64,000 bases of DNA from Flexivirga alba (GTDB taxonomy: Bacteria; Actinomycetota; Actinomycetes; Actinomycetales; Dermatophilaceae): assembly GCF_042661025.1 (NCBI RefSeq), contig NZ_JBHSWH010000001.1, positions 1,178,001-1,242,000 on the forward strand, in the 5' to 3' direction. The notes below the pieces were generated by a model. It searched no databases. It had not been told where the DNA came from and saw only the letters and a program-made list of their open reading frames with translations. Positions 1 through 8,598 of this stretch are shown one piece after another; position 1 is the stretch's first letter; every line of letters starts with the position of its first letter. The translations under genes and the position numbers were made by a program.

Positions 1-383
1 ACTTCAATCAGCTCGTCTCGGCGGACCTGTCGACCGCGCAGCTCGAGCAAGCGCTCGGCAATGACGACGCCCAGGTCGAGGTCGAACTCACCGGGGTGCC
101 GGACGACGTCGCCAAGGTCGTCTTCGTTCTCTATCTCTCCGAAGGCAGCGGCAGCAGTCGCAGCATGGGTCAACTGAAGACGCTGGTCGTCCGGTTGCTG
201 AACCTCGACGGTGGCGCGTCGATCATCTCCTCGGTCGACCTTGCCGGGGACCTCACCAGTGAGAGTGCGCTGAAACTTGCCGAGCTCTATCGGCACGGTG
301 GCGAGTGGAAGCTGCGCGTCCTCGGGATGGGCTATTCGTCCGGGCTGGCCGGTGTGGCCAAGGAGTTCGGAGTCCCGCTGTGA
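1..383 (+). CDS. TerD-family stress protein, 3' part
   Basis: The reading frame is open from base 3, so the start lies before the window. About 127 residues remain. The last 50 follow the TerD pattern: a strand-rich segment, then LAELYRHGGEWKLRVLGMGY and a C-terminal GLAGVAKEFG. TerD domains are calcium-binding beta-sandwich proteins of tellurite, phage and general stress operons. The remnant lacks the strongly acidic GEGEGDDE loop of the two later TerD copies, which may lie in the missing part or be absent. It reads into the same operon as the Ter genes downstream. The family is clear; the exact role is not. Confidence 0.85.
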   Translation, partial: FNQLVSADLSTAQLEQALGNDDAQVEVELTGVPDDVAKVVFVLYLSEGSGSSRSMGQLKTLVVRLLNLDGGASIISSVDLAGDLTSESALKLAELYRHGGEWKLRVLGMGYSSGLAGVAKEFGVPL

Positions 384-881
384 ACACCCCACGAAGTTCC
401 TCCTCCGCTCCGTCACCCCACGAAGTTCTCCCCCGCTTCGCTCCCCCGATACTTCGCGGGGACCCCGACCCGCTCCCCCGGATACTTCGCGGGGACCCCG
501 TATGAGCGAAGAGACTCGGACCGACCTGCCGTTCCTGCGCGCCCGGAGTCTGCGCCAAACTGCGGGTCTCGATACGTCCTCGCCTAGCGGCCCTTCGATA
601 CGTCCGTCGCAAGCTCCGGACTACTCAGGACAGCGCTCGTCCTACTCGACCAGCTTGGGTGGTGACTCGTCTCTCGACCTGGGCGCCAGCGAGCCGCCGG
701 CAGGTCTCGATACGTCCTCGCCCAGCGGCTCGTCCTACTCGACCGGCTTGGGGGCGGGACGTCGTTGTCGCTGGACGCACCAGTGGGCGCGGCGCCGGCG
801 CCGGTCAGCACGAGTCGTCATACCCGCCCTGCCGCCCACGACCTCGGGCTGCCGACCATCCGGGCCGGCGAGCGGCGGCTG
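384..881. repeat. Gap packed with GC-rich direct repeats
   Basis: This gap holds several short repeats and no convincing gene. CACCCCACGAAGTTC occurs at 385-399 and 414-428. A 27-28 bp unit containing GATACTTCGCGGGGACCCCG occurs at 441-467 and 473-500. GGTCTCGATACGTCCTCGCC begins at 565 and again at 703. GCTCGTCCTACTCGACC begins at 635 and again at 728. The CCCCACGAAGT and ACTTCGCGGGG units are near-inverted copies, so the stretch can fold. A diverged CACCCGACGAAGTTC lies after the second TerD gene at 2044. The GGTCTCGATACG type recurs at 36401 and, inverted, at 51556. It looks like a dispersed REP-like family. Confidence 0.7.
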
Positions 882-1400
882 ATGACCGAGCACGAGCCCG
901 TCGTCGAGCTGACCCGGATGCAGTCCGCCGCAGGCGCGTTGGAGGCCAAGGTCGCTGTTCCGAACCCTTCCGAGGTCGTGCTCGGGTTGGTCTTCGAGAC
1001 CAGTGATTCTCGCGAATCCCTCGTATTGCCAGGCCTTTCCCAGCAAGGCCCCGACCCGCGCAGGCCGATCTTCCGTGCCACCTCGAGTGGTGTGGCGGTC
1101 AACCTGCGAAGCATCACCGGCGTGCACCGGTTGCTGCTCTTCGCAGTGCCGACTCGTCCCTCCAAGCAACTGCCGGGCGGCACCGTCACGGTCACGACGT
1201 ATGGCGACTCCCGGCTCGAGCTGCCGCTGGTGGCCGGGCCGACGCTCGGCGCCCAGGCGCTGATGACCGGTCACGTCGTCGAGGGCCGCCTTGTGTTGCG
1301 GGCCGAGCACGATCCCTACTCCGGCACGTTGCAGCAGGTCTGTTCGGCATACGGTTATCGAGAGATCTCCTGGCGCGACCCCTACACCCCGCTCGTATGA
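882..1400 (+). CDS. Divergent TerD-like protein of the Ter operon
   Basis: Hypothetical protein of about 172 residues lying between two TerD genes. I chose the ATG at 882 because longer versions would run into the upstream repeats; no good ribosome site marks the start. The order of elements resembles TerD: a VVLGLVFET strand early, a central LLLFAVPT strand, and a C-terminal LVLRAEHDPYSGTLQQVC matching TerD's WKFRAIAQGFAGGLASV. It lacks the FDLDAS and GEGEGDDE acidic loops that bind calcium in TerD. I infer a degenerate, probably non-calcium-binding TerD-fold member; a profile search is needed to confirm it. Confidence 0.6.
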   Translation: MTEHEPVVELTRMQSAAGALEAKVAVPNPSEVVLGLVFETSDSRESLVLPGLSQQGPDPRRPIFRATSSGVAVNLRSITGVHRLLLFAVPTRPSKQLPGGTVTVTTYGDSRLELPLVAGPTLGAQALMTGHVVEGRLVLRAEHDPYSGTLQQVCSAYGYREISWRDPYTPLV

Positions 1401-1452
1401 CGAGCCACCACGAAAAGCACGACCAGAGTTATGACGAGAAAGGAACCTCACC

Positions 1453-2040
1453 ATGGCAGTGAGCCTCAGCAAGGGCGGCAACATTTCGTTGGCGAAGGCC
1501 GCACCGGGTATGACGAAGGCCGTGGTCGGCCTCGGCTGGGACCCGCGGACCACCGACGGCGCGCCGTTCGACCTGGACGCCTCGGTGCTGCTGCTGGCAG
1601 ACACGGGCAAGGTCCGCAGCGACGCCGACTTCGTCTTCTACAACAACCTCAACGGGGACAACGGCTCGGTCCAGCACCAGGGCGACAACCGCACCGGCGA
1701 GGGCGAGGGTGACGACGAGCAGATCGTCGTCGCGCTCAACCAGGTGTCCGCCGACGTGCAGCGCATCGTCGTGGTCGCCTCGATCGACCAGGCAGACGCG
1801 CGCGGCCAGAACTTCGGCCAGGTCGCCGACGCCTACATCCGGGTCTACGACGCCGACGACCCGCACAACACCGACAAGGGCGTGCGTTTCGACCTAGGTG
1901 AGGACGCCTCGACCGAGACAGCGCTGATCTTCGGTGAGCTCTACCGCAACGGCGGCGAGTGGAAGTTCCGCGCCATCGCACAGGGTTTCGCCGGCGGTCT
2001 GGCCAGCGTCATCACCCAGTTCGGCCTGCAGGTCGGCTGA
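1453..2040 (+). CDS. terD: TerD-family calcium-binding stress protein
   Basis: Full-length TerD protein of 195 residues with a good ribosome site, GAAAGGAAC, before the ATG. It begins MAVSLSKGGNISL, the usual TerD opening. FDLDASVLLL and the acidic stretch GEGEGDDEQI supply the calcium ligands known for this family. It ends with KFRAIAQGFAGGLASVITQF. TerD proteins are cytoplasmic or membrane-associated and act with TerC-type membrane proteins in resistance to tellurite and other stresses. A strong hairpin follows directly. Confidence 0.95.
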   Translation: MAVSLSKGGNISLAKAAPGMTKAVVGLGWDPRTTDGAPFDLDASVLLLADTGKVRSDADFVFYNNLNGDNGSVQHQGDNRTGEGEGDDEQIVVALNQVSADVQRIVVVASIDQADARGQNFGQVADAYIRVYDADDPHNTDKGVRFDLGEDASTETALIFGELYRNGGEWKFRAIAQGFAGGLASVITQFGLQVG

Positions 2041-2074
2041 GTCACCCGACGAAGTTCGCATACTTCACCAGGCC

Positions 2075-2114
2075 CGGCGGGCCGTGACCGGGAACCCTCG
2101 GTCACGGCCCGCCG
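2075..2114 (+). terminator. Strong hairpin after terD
   Basis: Sixteen perfectly paired bases (2075-2090 with 2099-2114) enclose an 8-base loop, 34 bases after the TerD stop. There is no T-run, which is usual in high-GC actinobacteria. It may end or weaken transcription before the TerC-type gene, or protect the upstream message. Confidence 0.75.
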
Positions 2115-2210
2115 TTGCCATCACGGAGGAGTCATCACGAAACCGATAACCGCTGCCGGCCGTCATACTGGCAACTGTTCCCGCCCCCGTCACGCCGAGA
2201 AGAGCCCCTG

Positions 2211-3350
2211 TTGCAAGCCCTGAAGCATTTCCGGATCGACTTCGTCATCACGGCGGCCGTGCTGGTGGTCGCGTTCCTCTACAACAACTGGGCCGGCGTC
2301 GGCCTCACCGCGATCCTGATCGTGGTGGAGATCGTCTTCTCGTTCGACAACGCGGCGGTCAACGCAAAGTACCTCGACCGGCTCAACCACTTCTGGCAGA
2401 ACATGTTCCTGACCGTCGGCGTGATCGTCGCGGTCTTCGGCATGCGGCTGGTCTTCCCGTTCGTCATCGTCTGCCTGTCCGGGTCGATCACACCCTGGAG
2501 CGCCCTGCAGTTGGCGCTGGAGAAGGGTGACCCGCACACGCCGGGCACCTACGGCTACATCCTCACCGAGGCACACCCGGCGATCGCGGCCTTCGGTGGC
2601 ATGTTCCTACTCTTGCTCTTCCTGGACTTCATGTTCGACGAGGACCGCGAGATCAGCTGGCTGACCTGGATCGAGAAGCCGCTGCAGAAGTTGGGCAAGC
2701 TCGACGTGCTGTCGGTCGTCATCGCCGGTCTCTTCCTGCTCGTCGCCAGCGAGACGCTGGTGCACCAGACGCATGTGCACACCGAGGTGCAGATGCGCTC
2801 GATCGTGCTCTTCTCCGGCCTGCTCGGCATCATCGGCTACCTCGCGGTGAGTGGGTTGTCCACGATGATGGAGGAGCGGGAGGAGTCCAAGGACCACGAG
2901 TTCGAGGAGGCCGATGCGCACTCCTCGACCGGTCAGAAGGTGCTGCTGGCGGGCAAGGCCGCGTTCTCGATGTTCCTCTTCCTCGAGGTGCTCGACGCGA
3001 CGTTCTCCTTCGATGGCGTCATCGGCGCCTTCGCGATCACCCCCGACCCGATCATCATCATGATGGGCCTCGGCGTCGGCGCCATGTATGTCCGGTCGAT
3101 GACCATCTTCCTGGTCCGCAACGGGACCCTTGCCGAATACCGCTTCCTGGAGAACGGCGCCCACTGGGCCATCGGCGCGCTCGCCGTCATGCTGGTCATC
3201 AGCATCCGTGTCGACCTCGGCGAGTTCGTCATCGGCGGGGTCGGCATCGCCTTCATCCTCGCCGCCTGGGCCAGCTCCGTGCTGGCCAACAAACGAGAAG
3301 CAGCGGCCGAGGGGGCCGCTGACTCAACCGAACAAGGAGCCAACGTATGA
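2211..3350 (+). CDS. TerC-superfamily integral membrane protein (DUF475 type)
   Basis: Membrane protein of about 379 residues. I prefer the TTG at 2211, preceded by GAGAAGAG, because the encoded QALKHFRIDF matches where this family normally begins; the frame is open back to 2115. Many hydrophobic helices are visible. Two copies of the family's acidic motif are present: VVEIVFSFDNAAVNA near the start and LEVLDATFSFDGVIGAF in the second half. TerC proteins are thought to move or sense metal ions and to recruit TerD to the membrane. An acidic, charged loop (MMEEREESKDHEFEEADAH) lies mid-protein. It overlaps the next terD by 4 bases. Confidence 0.88.
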   Translation: MQALKHFRIDFVITAAVLVVAFLYNNWAGVGLTAILIVVEIVFSFDNAAVNAKYLDRLNHFWQNMFLTVGVIVAVFGMRLVFPFVIVCLSGSITPWSALQLALEKGDPHTPGTYGYILTEAHPAIAAFGGMFLLLLFLDFMFDEDREISWLTWIEKPLQKLGKLDVLSVVIAGLFLLVASETLVHQTHVHTEVQMRSIVLFSGLLGIIGYLAVSGLSTMMEEREESKDHEFEEADAHSSTGQKVLLAGKAAFSMFLFLEVLDATFSFDGVIGAFAITPDPIIIMMGLGVGAMYVRSMTIFLVRNGTLAEYRFLENGAHWAIGALAVMLVISIRVDLGEFVIGGVGIAFILAAWASSVLANKREAAAEGAADSTEQGANV

Positions 3351-3937
3351 GCATCAGTCTTTCCAAGGGCCAGACCGTCGACCTGCGCAAGCAGGACGGC
3401 GGCAACCTCAGCCAGGTCCGCATGGGCCTGGGCTGGGACGCCAAGATCGTCACCAAGAAGGGTCTCTTCGGAGGCACCAAACAGGTCCAGCGCGACATCG
3501 ACCTGGACGCCTCAGCCATCGTGATCAGCGGCGGCCGCGTGCTCGACACCGTCTACTTCGGCAAGCTCACCTCGAGCGACGGCGCGATCCAGCACACCGG
3601 TGACAACCTGACCGGTGAGGGCGAGGGCGACGACGAGTCGATCAAGGTCGACCTGGGCGCGGTGCACGGCTCGGTCGAGCACATCGTCTTCGTGGTCAAC
3701 TCCTACAGCGGCGAGAACTTCACCGAGATCGACAACGCCTTCGTGCGCGTCGTCGACTCGATGGCCGGCGACACCGAGCTGGCCCGTTTCCAGCTCACCG
3801 GGTCAGGCACCCACACCGCCCTGGTGATGGCCCGTGTCTCCCGCACGCCCGCCGGCTGGACCTTCACCGCGATCGGCGCACCCGGGAATGGTCGCACCGC
3901 GCGCGACCTCGAGCCGCTGGCGCTCAGCGTCCTCTGA
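3347..3937 (+). CDS. terD: TerD-family protein
   Basis: TerD protein of 196 residues with ribosome site AAGGAGCC; its ATG overlaps the TerC-type stop codon (ATGA), so the two are probably translationally coupled. It carries RDIDLDASAIV and the acidic loop GEGEGDDESI, with the family's C-terminal WTFTAIG. Residues 31-45 hold a basic insertion (VTKKGLFGGTKQVQR) absent from the 1453 copy. It is the third TerD of the operon, suggesting paralogues with different partners. Confidence 0.93.
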   Translation: MSISLSKGQTVDLRKQDGGNLSQVRMGLGWDAKIVTKKGLFGGTKQVQRDIDLDASAIVISGGRVLDTVYFGKLTSSDGAIQHTGDNLTGEGEGDDESIKVDLGAVHGSVEHIVFVVNSYSGENFTEIDNAFVRVVDSMAGDTELARFQLTGSGTHTALVMARVSRTPAGWTFTAIGAPGNGRTARDLEPLALSVL

Positions 3938-3958
3938 CGCACGCTCGCCCGATCCGGT

Positions 3959-4630
3959 ATGCAACGGCAGACACGGCCGGGCGGGGTCAGCCTCGACATC
4001 TGGGGCACCCTGCTCGGCAGTGACCCGGCCTTCAAGCCGGCGCGCAACGCCATGCTGCGCGATGCCGTGGCGCCGCACGTGCCGAGCGACACGTTCGACG
4101 CGGCGATGCGCCAGGCCGACCGCGACGTCGACGATGTCTGCGTCCGCGATGGCGTCGACATCGGTTTCGGTGGCCGGATCGAGGCCACGCTGATCGCGCT
4201 TGACCTGCCGGTCGCCGGAGTCTCCGCCCAACTGCCCGAGCTGTATGCCGCGCAGGAAGCCCTGGCACTCGGGCACCCGCCGCGGCCGTTGCACGTGAAA
4301 CTCCCCGCGGCGGTGTCCGTGCTTCCGATGCCGGTGGTGCTGACCAGCAACACCGGCATGCTGCCCGGCGAGCTGATGCGAAAACTGTTGGCACTGGCCG
4401 GTTTCGGCGCAGTCCCCGGTGTCTTCTCCAACGAGCTCGGCGTTGCCAAGCCGCACCCGCGGCTGTTCGGGGCGGCGTGCGACTTGCTCGGCATACCCGC
4501 TGCGGACGTGTTACACGTCGGCGACAACCCGGACGCCGACGTAGCCGGCGCACGAGCCGCAGGTATGACGACAGCGCTGGTGCAGCCGGACGGCGTCTCG
4601 ACGCTGGCCGTGCTGGAGGCCCTGCTGTGA
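3959..4630 (+). CDS. HAD-superfamily hydrolase of the Ter operon
   Basis: Protein of 223 residues with the haloacid-dehalogenase motifs in order: DIWGTLL near residue 13 (nucleophile Asp; the usual second Asp is Trp), VLTSNTG (motif II), AKPHP (motif III lysine) and HVGDNPDADVAGA (motif IV acidic pair). Such enzymes are usually phosphatases. HAD genes are known companions of TerD, TerC and phosphoribosyltransferases in Ter stress operons. Replacement of the second Asp, often the general acid, hints at altered chemistry. The stop overlaps the next start (GTGA). Confidence 0.85.
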   Translation: MQRQTRPGGVSLDIWGTLLGSDPAFKPARNAMLRDAVAPHVPSDTFDAAMRQADRDVDDVCVRDGVDIGFGGRIEATLIALDLPVAGVSAQLPELYAAQEALALGHPPRPLHVKLPAAVSVLPMPVVLTSNTGMLPGELMRKLLALAGFGAVPGVFSNELGVAKPHPRLFGAACDLLGIPAADVLHVGDNPDADVAGARAAGMTTALVQPDGVSTLAVLEALL

Positions 4631-5490
4631 AAGCGCCCGTCACCCGGGTGGTGGCCCACCCGCTGACCGGCGCCGCGATGCACCCGATCGACGGCAACCT
4701 CGGCACGCCCTTCGACACCGCGACCTACTCGCTGATGAAACACGGCGACCTGCCGTCGATCCGGGATCTCGGCAACGAGCTCGCGAACGCGCTGCTCAAG
4801 GACTGCCCGTGGCTGTCGACAACCGGTAGCCCGATCGTGCTGCCGGTCGCCTACCTCGTCGCCAAACCGGCCTGCTTCTATCTCGCGTCTGCGGTGTGCG
4901 ACGTGCTCAACGAGGCGCGCGGTGAGCGGGCACCGGCACGCGTCATACACGTGCACAAGGACTCGGTGACGCACATCGACTATGCCGCGTCGTCCGCGCA
5001 GGACCGCCGAAATGACCTGGCAAGCATCGGTTTCCGGCTCACCGATCCAGTGCGCGACGCGATCGCGATTGTGATCGATGACGTGCGGGTGACCGGTCTC
5101 GCGGAGCAGGTGATGGTGGATCTGTTGCAGGACAACGGCATTGGGCAGATCGTCACGGCATACGTTGCCACCTGCGACGAGCAGCTGGCCGCCGACCCGA
5201 GCGTCGAGTCGGCGCTGAACCACGCCGTCGTCCGATCGATCCACGACATGCTGCCCAGCGTGCAGCGCGGCGACTTCGTGCCGACGATCCGGTTCCTCAA
5301 GCGGCTGCTCGCCGACCCGGATGCGGCCGGCTTCCTCGCAGCCTGCCCGGCCGAGCTGGTGCAACGCTTCCGCGCTGACGCCGAAGCCACCGGTGAGCGG
5401 TTCCTGGCCGGCTATCCCGCGGGAACCGCCGCGTTGTTCGCCGAGTCCGACCTCCGGTCCTCAGCGACAAGGGAAGGGGTGGGGCAATGA
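4627..5490 (+). CDS. Phosphoribosyltransferase-fold protein A of the Ter operon
   Basis: Protein of 287 residues. The GTG at 4627 overlaps the HAD stop codon and fits the tight operon spacing. Residues 146-158 read AIAIVIDDVRVTG, the PRPP-binding loop (hydrophobics, two Asp, then TG) of type-I phosphoribosyltransferases. A long N-terminal segment and a helical C-terminus flank the core. In related Ter operons two such enzymes occur side by side and have been proposed to make or modify a nucleoside-like product. The substrate cannot be read from the sequence. Confidence 0.8.
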   Translation: MKAPVTRVVAHPLTGAAMHPIDGNLGTPFDTATYSLMKHGDLPSIRDLGNELANALLKDCPWLSTTGSPIVLPVAYLVAKPACFYLASAVCDVLNEARGERAPARVIHVHKDSVTHIDYAASSAQDRRNDLASIGFRLTDPVRDAIAIVIDDVRVTGLAEQVMVDLLQDNGIGQIVTAYVATCDEQLAADPSVESALNHAVVRSIHDMLPSVQRGDFVPTIRFLKRLLADPDAAGFLAACPAELVQRFRADAEATGERFLAGYPAGTAALFAESDLRSSATREGVGQ

Positions 5491-6320
5491 GCAAGGGGAA
5501 GCGGATCTGCCTGACCAAGCTGAGCTCCGAGCACGGCCTGCCGGAGGCCGCGCTGGTCGACGCCAAGAGCTATTCGCGGTTCAAGCACGGTGACGCCGCT
5601 GCTGGGCGTCGCTTCGCCGTCGCGCTGGCCGCGCTCGCTGCCCGCCGTCTCGACGAGCGGCCGGTGCTGGTCACCACGTCTGCTTTCGCGCAGGTGCCGC
5701 CCGCGGCATACAGCCTGCTGATCCCGTTCGTGCAACACCTGCGGCTGTTGCGTCCCGACCTGCAGGTCGACACCTTCCGGATCACTCGTCGCGGCGTCAG
5801 CAACGGCGACTACTCCCGTATGACGTCCGAAGACCGGCGCACCTCGATCGGTGCCAGCGACCTGACTCCGGAACGCGACGTCACCGGCGCTGTGGTGCTG
5901 GCGCTGGACGACATCCGGGTGACCGGCAACCACGAGCGTGCGATGGACCGCTGCCTCGCCGATGCCGGGGTCGCCGAAATCCGTCACCTGTATGTCGTGG
6001 ACGCGGCCGCTTTCGCCGACTGCCCGCAGATCGAGTCGGTGCTCAATGAGTCGGCCACCGGCGGTGCGGCGGAACTGCTCGACATCGCCGCCGAGCGCCG
6101 ATTCGTACCCAATGCCCGACTGTGTCGCAGAGTTCTTTCGTTGCCGCAGGACGAACTGCGTGACTTTGTGCAGCGGGCCACGCCGTCTCTGCTCGGGTGG
6201 CTCTCCGCAGCCATCGAGCACGACGGGCTCGCGCGGGTCCCGGCATACGAAAACCGGGTCCGCGCATGGGAATCGGTGCTCGCGGAGACCGATCAGGAAG
6301 CCGACGCAGTCACCGGCTGA
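5487..6320 (+). CDS. Phosphoribosyltransferase-fold protein B of the Ter operon
   Basis: Protein of 277 residues with ribosome site GGGAAGGGG; its ATG overlaps the previous stop. Residues 136-147 (VVLALDDIRVTG) form the PRPP-binding loop. A basic segment, TFRITRRGVSNGDYS, precedes the loop in the position of the second active-site element. It is distantly related to the preceding protein, so the pair probably work together, perhaps as a heteromer (inference). This is the last gene of the Ter operon; a hairpin follows at 6378. Confidence 0.8.
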   Translation: MSKGKRICLTKLSSEHGLPEAALVDAKSYSRFKHGDAAAGRRFAVALAALAARRLDERPVLVTTSAFAQVPPAAYSLLIPFVQHLRLLRPDLQVDTFRITRRGVSNGDYSRMTSEDRRTSIGASDLTPERDVTGAVVLALDDIRVTGNHERAMDRCLADAGVAEIRHLYVVDAAAFADCPQIESVLNESATGGAAELLDIAAERRFVPNARLCRRVLSLPQDELRDFVQRATPSLLGWLSAAIEHDGLARVPAYENRVRAWESVLAETDQEADAVTG

Positions 6321-6377
6321 GCCGTCCTTGCGGGGCCGCGGTTGCGTTCGAATAGAACTGGACGGTCGTTAAATAAA

Positions 6378-6402
6378 CCCTTTGCGTCGGTCGACGCAAG
6401 GG
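6378..6402 (+). terminator. Hairpin ending the Ter operon
   Basis: CCCTTTGCGTCG pairs with CGACGCAAGGG across a 2-base gap, with one bulged T. It lies 57 bases after the last Ter gene and has no T-run. The rest of the 6321-6647 gap holds the leader of the binding-protein gene. Confidence 0.5.
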
Positions 6403-6580
6403 CAGCGACGTCACGACTTGGCATCGAACCCGGGGCACCCAGGAAACACTCGGGAAGCCCACATCACACGGAGATATTTTTCGCTGAAGTGGGTTCACAC
6501 ATCCTGATCACGCAACCTGACAACAGTCCAAGCACTGATCGCGACGTGATGCTGAACAGCAGTTCTGGGGGCGCATCAGC

Positions 6581-6628
6581 ATGAAAAGGAGTGATGAACC
6601 GACTCTTCCTGGCAACCCCAGGAAGTGA
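6581..6628 (+). other. Possible leader peptide and hairpin upstream of the binding protein
   Basis: A 15-codon frame (MKRSDEPTLPGNPRK) ends 19 bases before the binding-protein start. Its last third overlaps an 8 bp hairpin, 6605-6612 with 6618-6625. Translation of the short frame could open or close that hairpin. There is no good ribosome site before it, so this is a weak candidate. Confidence 0.25.
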
Positions 6629-6647
6629 CCAATGAAGGAGAATCACC

Positions 6648-8420
6648 ATGCGCTGGACGAAATTGGTCGTGCTGACGGCCGCGGGCGCCACTTCCCTGTC
6701 CCTGGCAGCCTGCGGCAGCGGCTCACCATCGGCCAACAGCAGCGGAAGCGGGAGCGGCAGTAACACGGCCGCGGCAGCTCAGACCAAGGCGGCGGTCGCC
6801 GCGACGAACCCGAACCTCAAAGGCCCAGCACCCGCTGCTCCCGGTGCGAAAAAGGGCGGCACGCTCTACATCGACGACGGGTCGAACCCGCCGACGATGG
6901 ACCCGGCCGGCATCTACTACATCGACTCGAACGCGTACGCGACGCAGTACCTCTACCGGACGCTGACGCAGTACAAGATCGTCAACGGCAAGCCGGTGCT
7001 GGTGCCCGACCTTGCCGAGGGTGTCGGCCAGCCGTCCGCGGACGGCCTGACCTGGACCTTCAAGATCAAGCCTGGCCTGAAGTACTCCGACGGCTCCCCG
7101 GTGAAGATCCAGGACTTCGTCTACGGCATGGAGCGCACCTTCGATACCAAGGGTGTCGGCGCCAATGGCACCAACTACCAGATGCAGTTCCTGAAGGGTG
7201 GCAGCACCTACAAGGGCCCCTATGCGCAGCCCAACGTCAAGTTCCCGGGGGTGACCACCCAGGGCACCGACACGCTGGTGTTCCACCTGACCAAGAAGAT
7301 GCCGTCGTTCAACTACTTCGCCTCCTTCCCCGAGTTCAGTCCCGTGCCCAAGGCCAAGGACACCAAGGCCGGTTACCAGAAGAATCCGGTGACCACCGGC
7401 CCCTACATGGTGTCCAGCTACACCATCGGCCAGAAGATGGTGCTGACGCGCAACCCCAACTGGGACCCGAAGACCGACCCGGTGCGCAACGCGTACCCGA
7501 ACAAGATCCAGATCAACTTCTCGATCGTCGACCTGCCGTCACAGCAGCGGATCCTGGCCAACAGCGGCATTGGCACCAACACCATCAACATCGACGCGAT
7601 CGACGCCTCGCTGGCCAGCAAGGTCACTGGAGCACAGAAGAGCCAGTTCGCGATCGGCTCCTCCTCGTGCGAATACTTCGACGAGTTGGACTCACGCAAG
7701 ATCCCGCTGAACATTCGCAAGGCGATCGGCTACGCGTGGCCCTACAACGAGATGCGCAAGGCGGCCGGCCTGTCCCAGCTGAACTACCAGCCGGCGACAA
7801 CCTTCGCAGCACCCAGCCTGCAGGGCTTCAAGAAGTACCCGGCGTTGCCTTATGCGACGGGGCAGGGCAACGGTGACCCGGCTAAGGCCAAGGCGATCCT
7901 GACTGCGGCGAAGAAGGTCGGCTTCCAGCTGTCGTACTACTTCCAGAGCGACAAGCCGACCAAGGTCGCCTCGAACAATGCCCTGAAGGCGGCCCTGACG
8001 GCGGCCGGCTTCAAGGTCAAGGACATCCCGGTGTCCACTGCCGAGATCGAGAAGAAGATCTCCGACCCGACGGCCCCGGTCAACATGGGTCAGGGCACAC
8101 CGGGCTGGTGCTACGACTGGCCGACCGGTGACTCGGTCTACCCAGTGCTGTTCAACGGCGCCGGAATCTCCAGCGGCCTGTCCGTGGGGCAGTTCAAGAA
8201 CGCCGCGGTCAACAAGCAGATGGATGCTATCGGGCAGCTGTCTCCGGCCGCTGCGGCGCCGAAGTGGGCGGCCCTCGACAAGGAGCTCATGACGACCTAC
8301 CTGCCGTCGCTTCCGGACTACTACTCGATGAACACCGCGACCTTCGGCACGAACGTCCAGAACGTTCAGATGGACCCGCTGATCAGCATGCCGACTCTGT
8401 CGCAGGTGTGGGTCAAGTGA
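6648..8420 (+). CDS. ABC transporter substrate-binding lipoprotein, family 5 (peptide/nickel type)
   Basis: Secreted lipoprotein of 590 residues with ribosome site GAAGGAGAA. The signal peptide ends in the lipobox LAAC, giving a lipid-anchored cysteine. A low-complexity Ser/Gly linker follows, then the family-5 fold: GGTLYIDDGSNPPTMDPAG near the start and WTFKIKPGLKYSDGSPVKIQDFVYGMER, the signature region. The family binds oligopeptides or related solutes outside the membrane for uptake. No permease or ATPase genes lie beside it, so it must use a transporter encoded elsewhere. A clear terminator follows. Confidence 0.92.
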   Translation: MRWTKLVVLTAAGATSLSLAACGSGSPSANSSGSGSGSNTAAAAQTKAAVAATNPNLKGPAPAAPGAKKGGTLYIDDGSNPPTMDPAGIYYIDSNAYATQYLYRTLTQYKIVNGKPVLVPDLAEGVGQPSADGLTWTFKIKPGLKYSDGSPVKIQDFVYGMERTFDTKGVGANGTNYQMQFLKGGSTYKGPYAQPNVKFPGVTTQGTDTLVFHLTKKMPSFNYFASFPEFSPVPKAKDTKAGYQKNPVTTGPYMVSSYTIGQKMVLTRNPNWDPKTDPVRNAYPNKIQINFSIVDLPSQQRILANSGIGTNTINIDAIDASLASKVTGAQKSQFAIGSSSCEYFDELDSRKIPLNIRKAIGYAWPYNEMRKAAGLSQLNYQPATTFAAPSLQGFKKYPALPYATGQGNGDPAKAKAILTAAKKVGFQLSYYFQSDKPTKVASNNALKAALTAAGFKVKDIPVSTAEIEKKISDPTAPVNMGQGTPGWCYDWPTGDSVYPVLFNGAGISSGLSVGQFKNAAVNKQMDAIGQLSPAAAAPKWAALDKELMTTYLPSLPDYYSMNTATFGTNVQNVQMDPLISMPTLSQVWVK

Positions 8421-8448
8421 CGTTCTGACGCGGCGACATTCCATGACC

Positions 8449-8478
8449 GGGTGACCGGGAGGTAACTCCCGGTCACCC
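8449..8478 (+). terminator. Terminator after the binding-protein gene
   Basis: GGGTGACCGGGAG (8449-8461) pairs perfectly with CTCCCGGTCACCC (8466-8478) around a GTAA loop, 28 bases past the stop codon. Confidence 0.8.
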
Positions 8479-8598
8479 GTAGGGTCACGACTCTCCCTTT
8501 CGATGACCCACGGAGCGGCTGGGGATCCGGTGAGTCACAGCCAAGCCGGATCCGCAGCCGCGCCCCGCATCGTAGTGACTCGGGAGTAACTTGGGGCC

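Noticed and set aside
277..882. 201-codon frame through the repeat gap
   Set aside because: It consists of the repeats themselves and has no protein-like composition.
3703..5364. Long open frame on the minus strand under the Ter genes
   Set aside because: It mirrors TerD, HAD and PRTase genes on the plus strand; codons and composition fit the plus-strand genes only.
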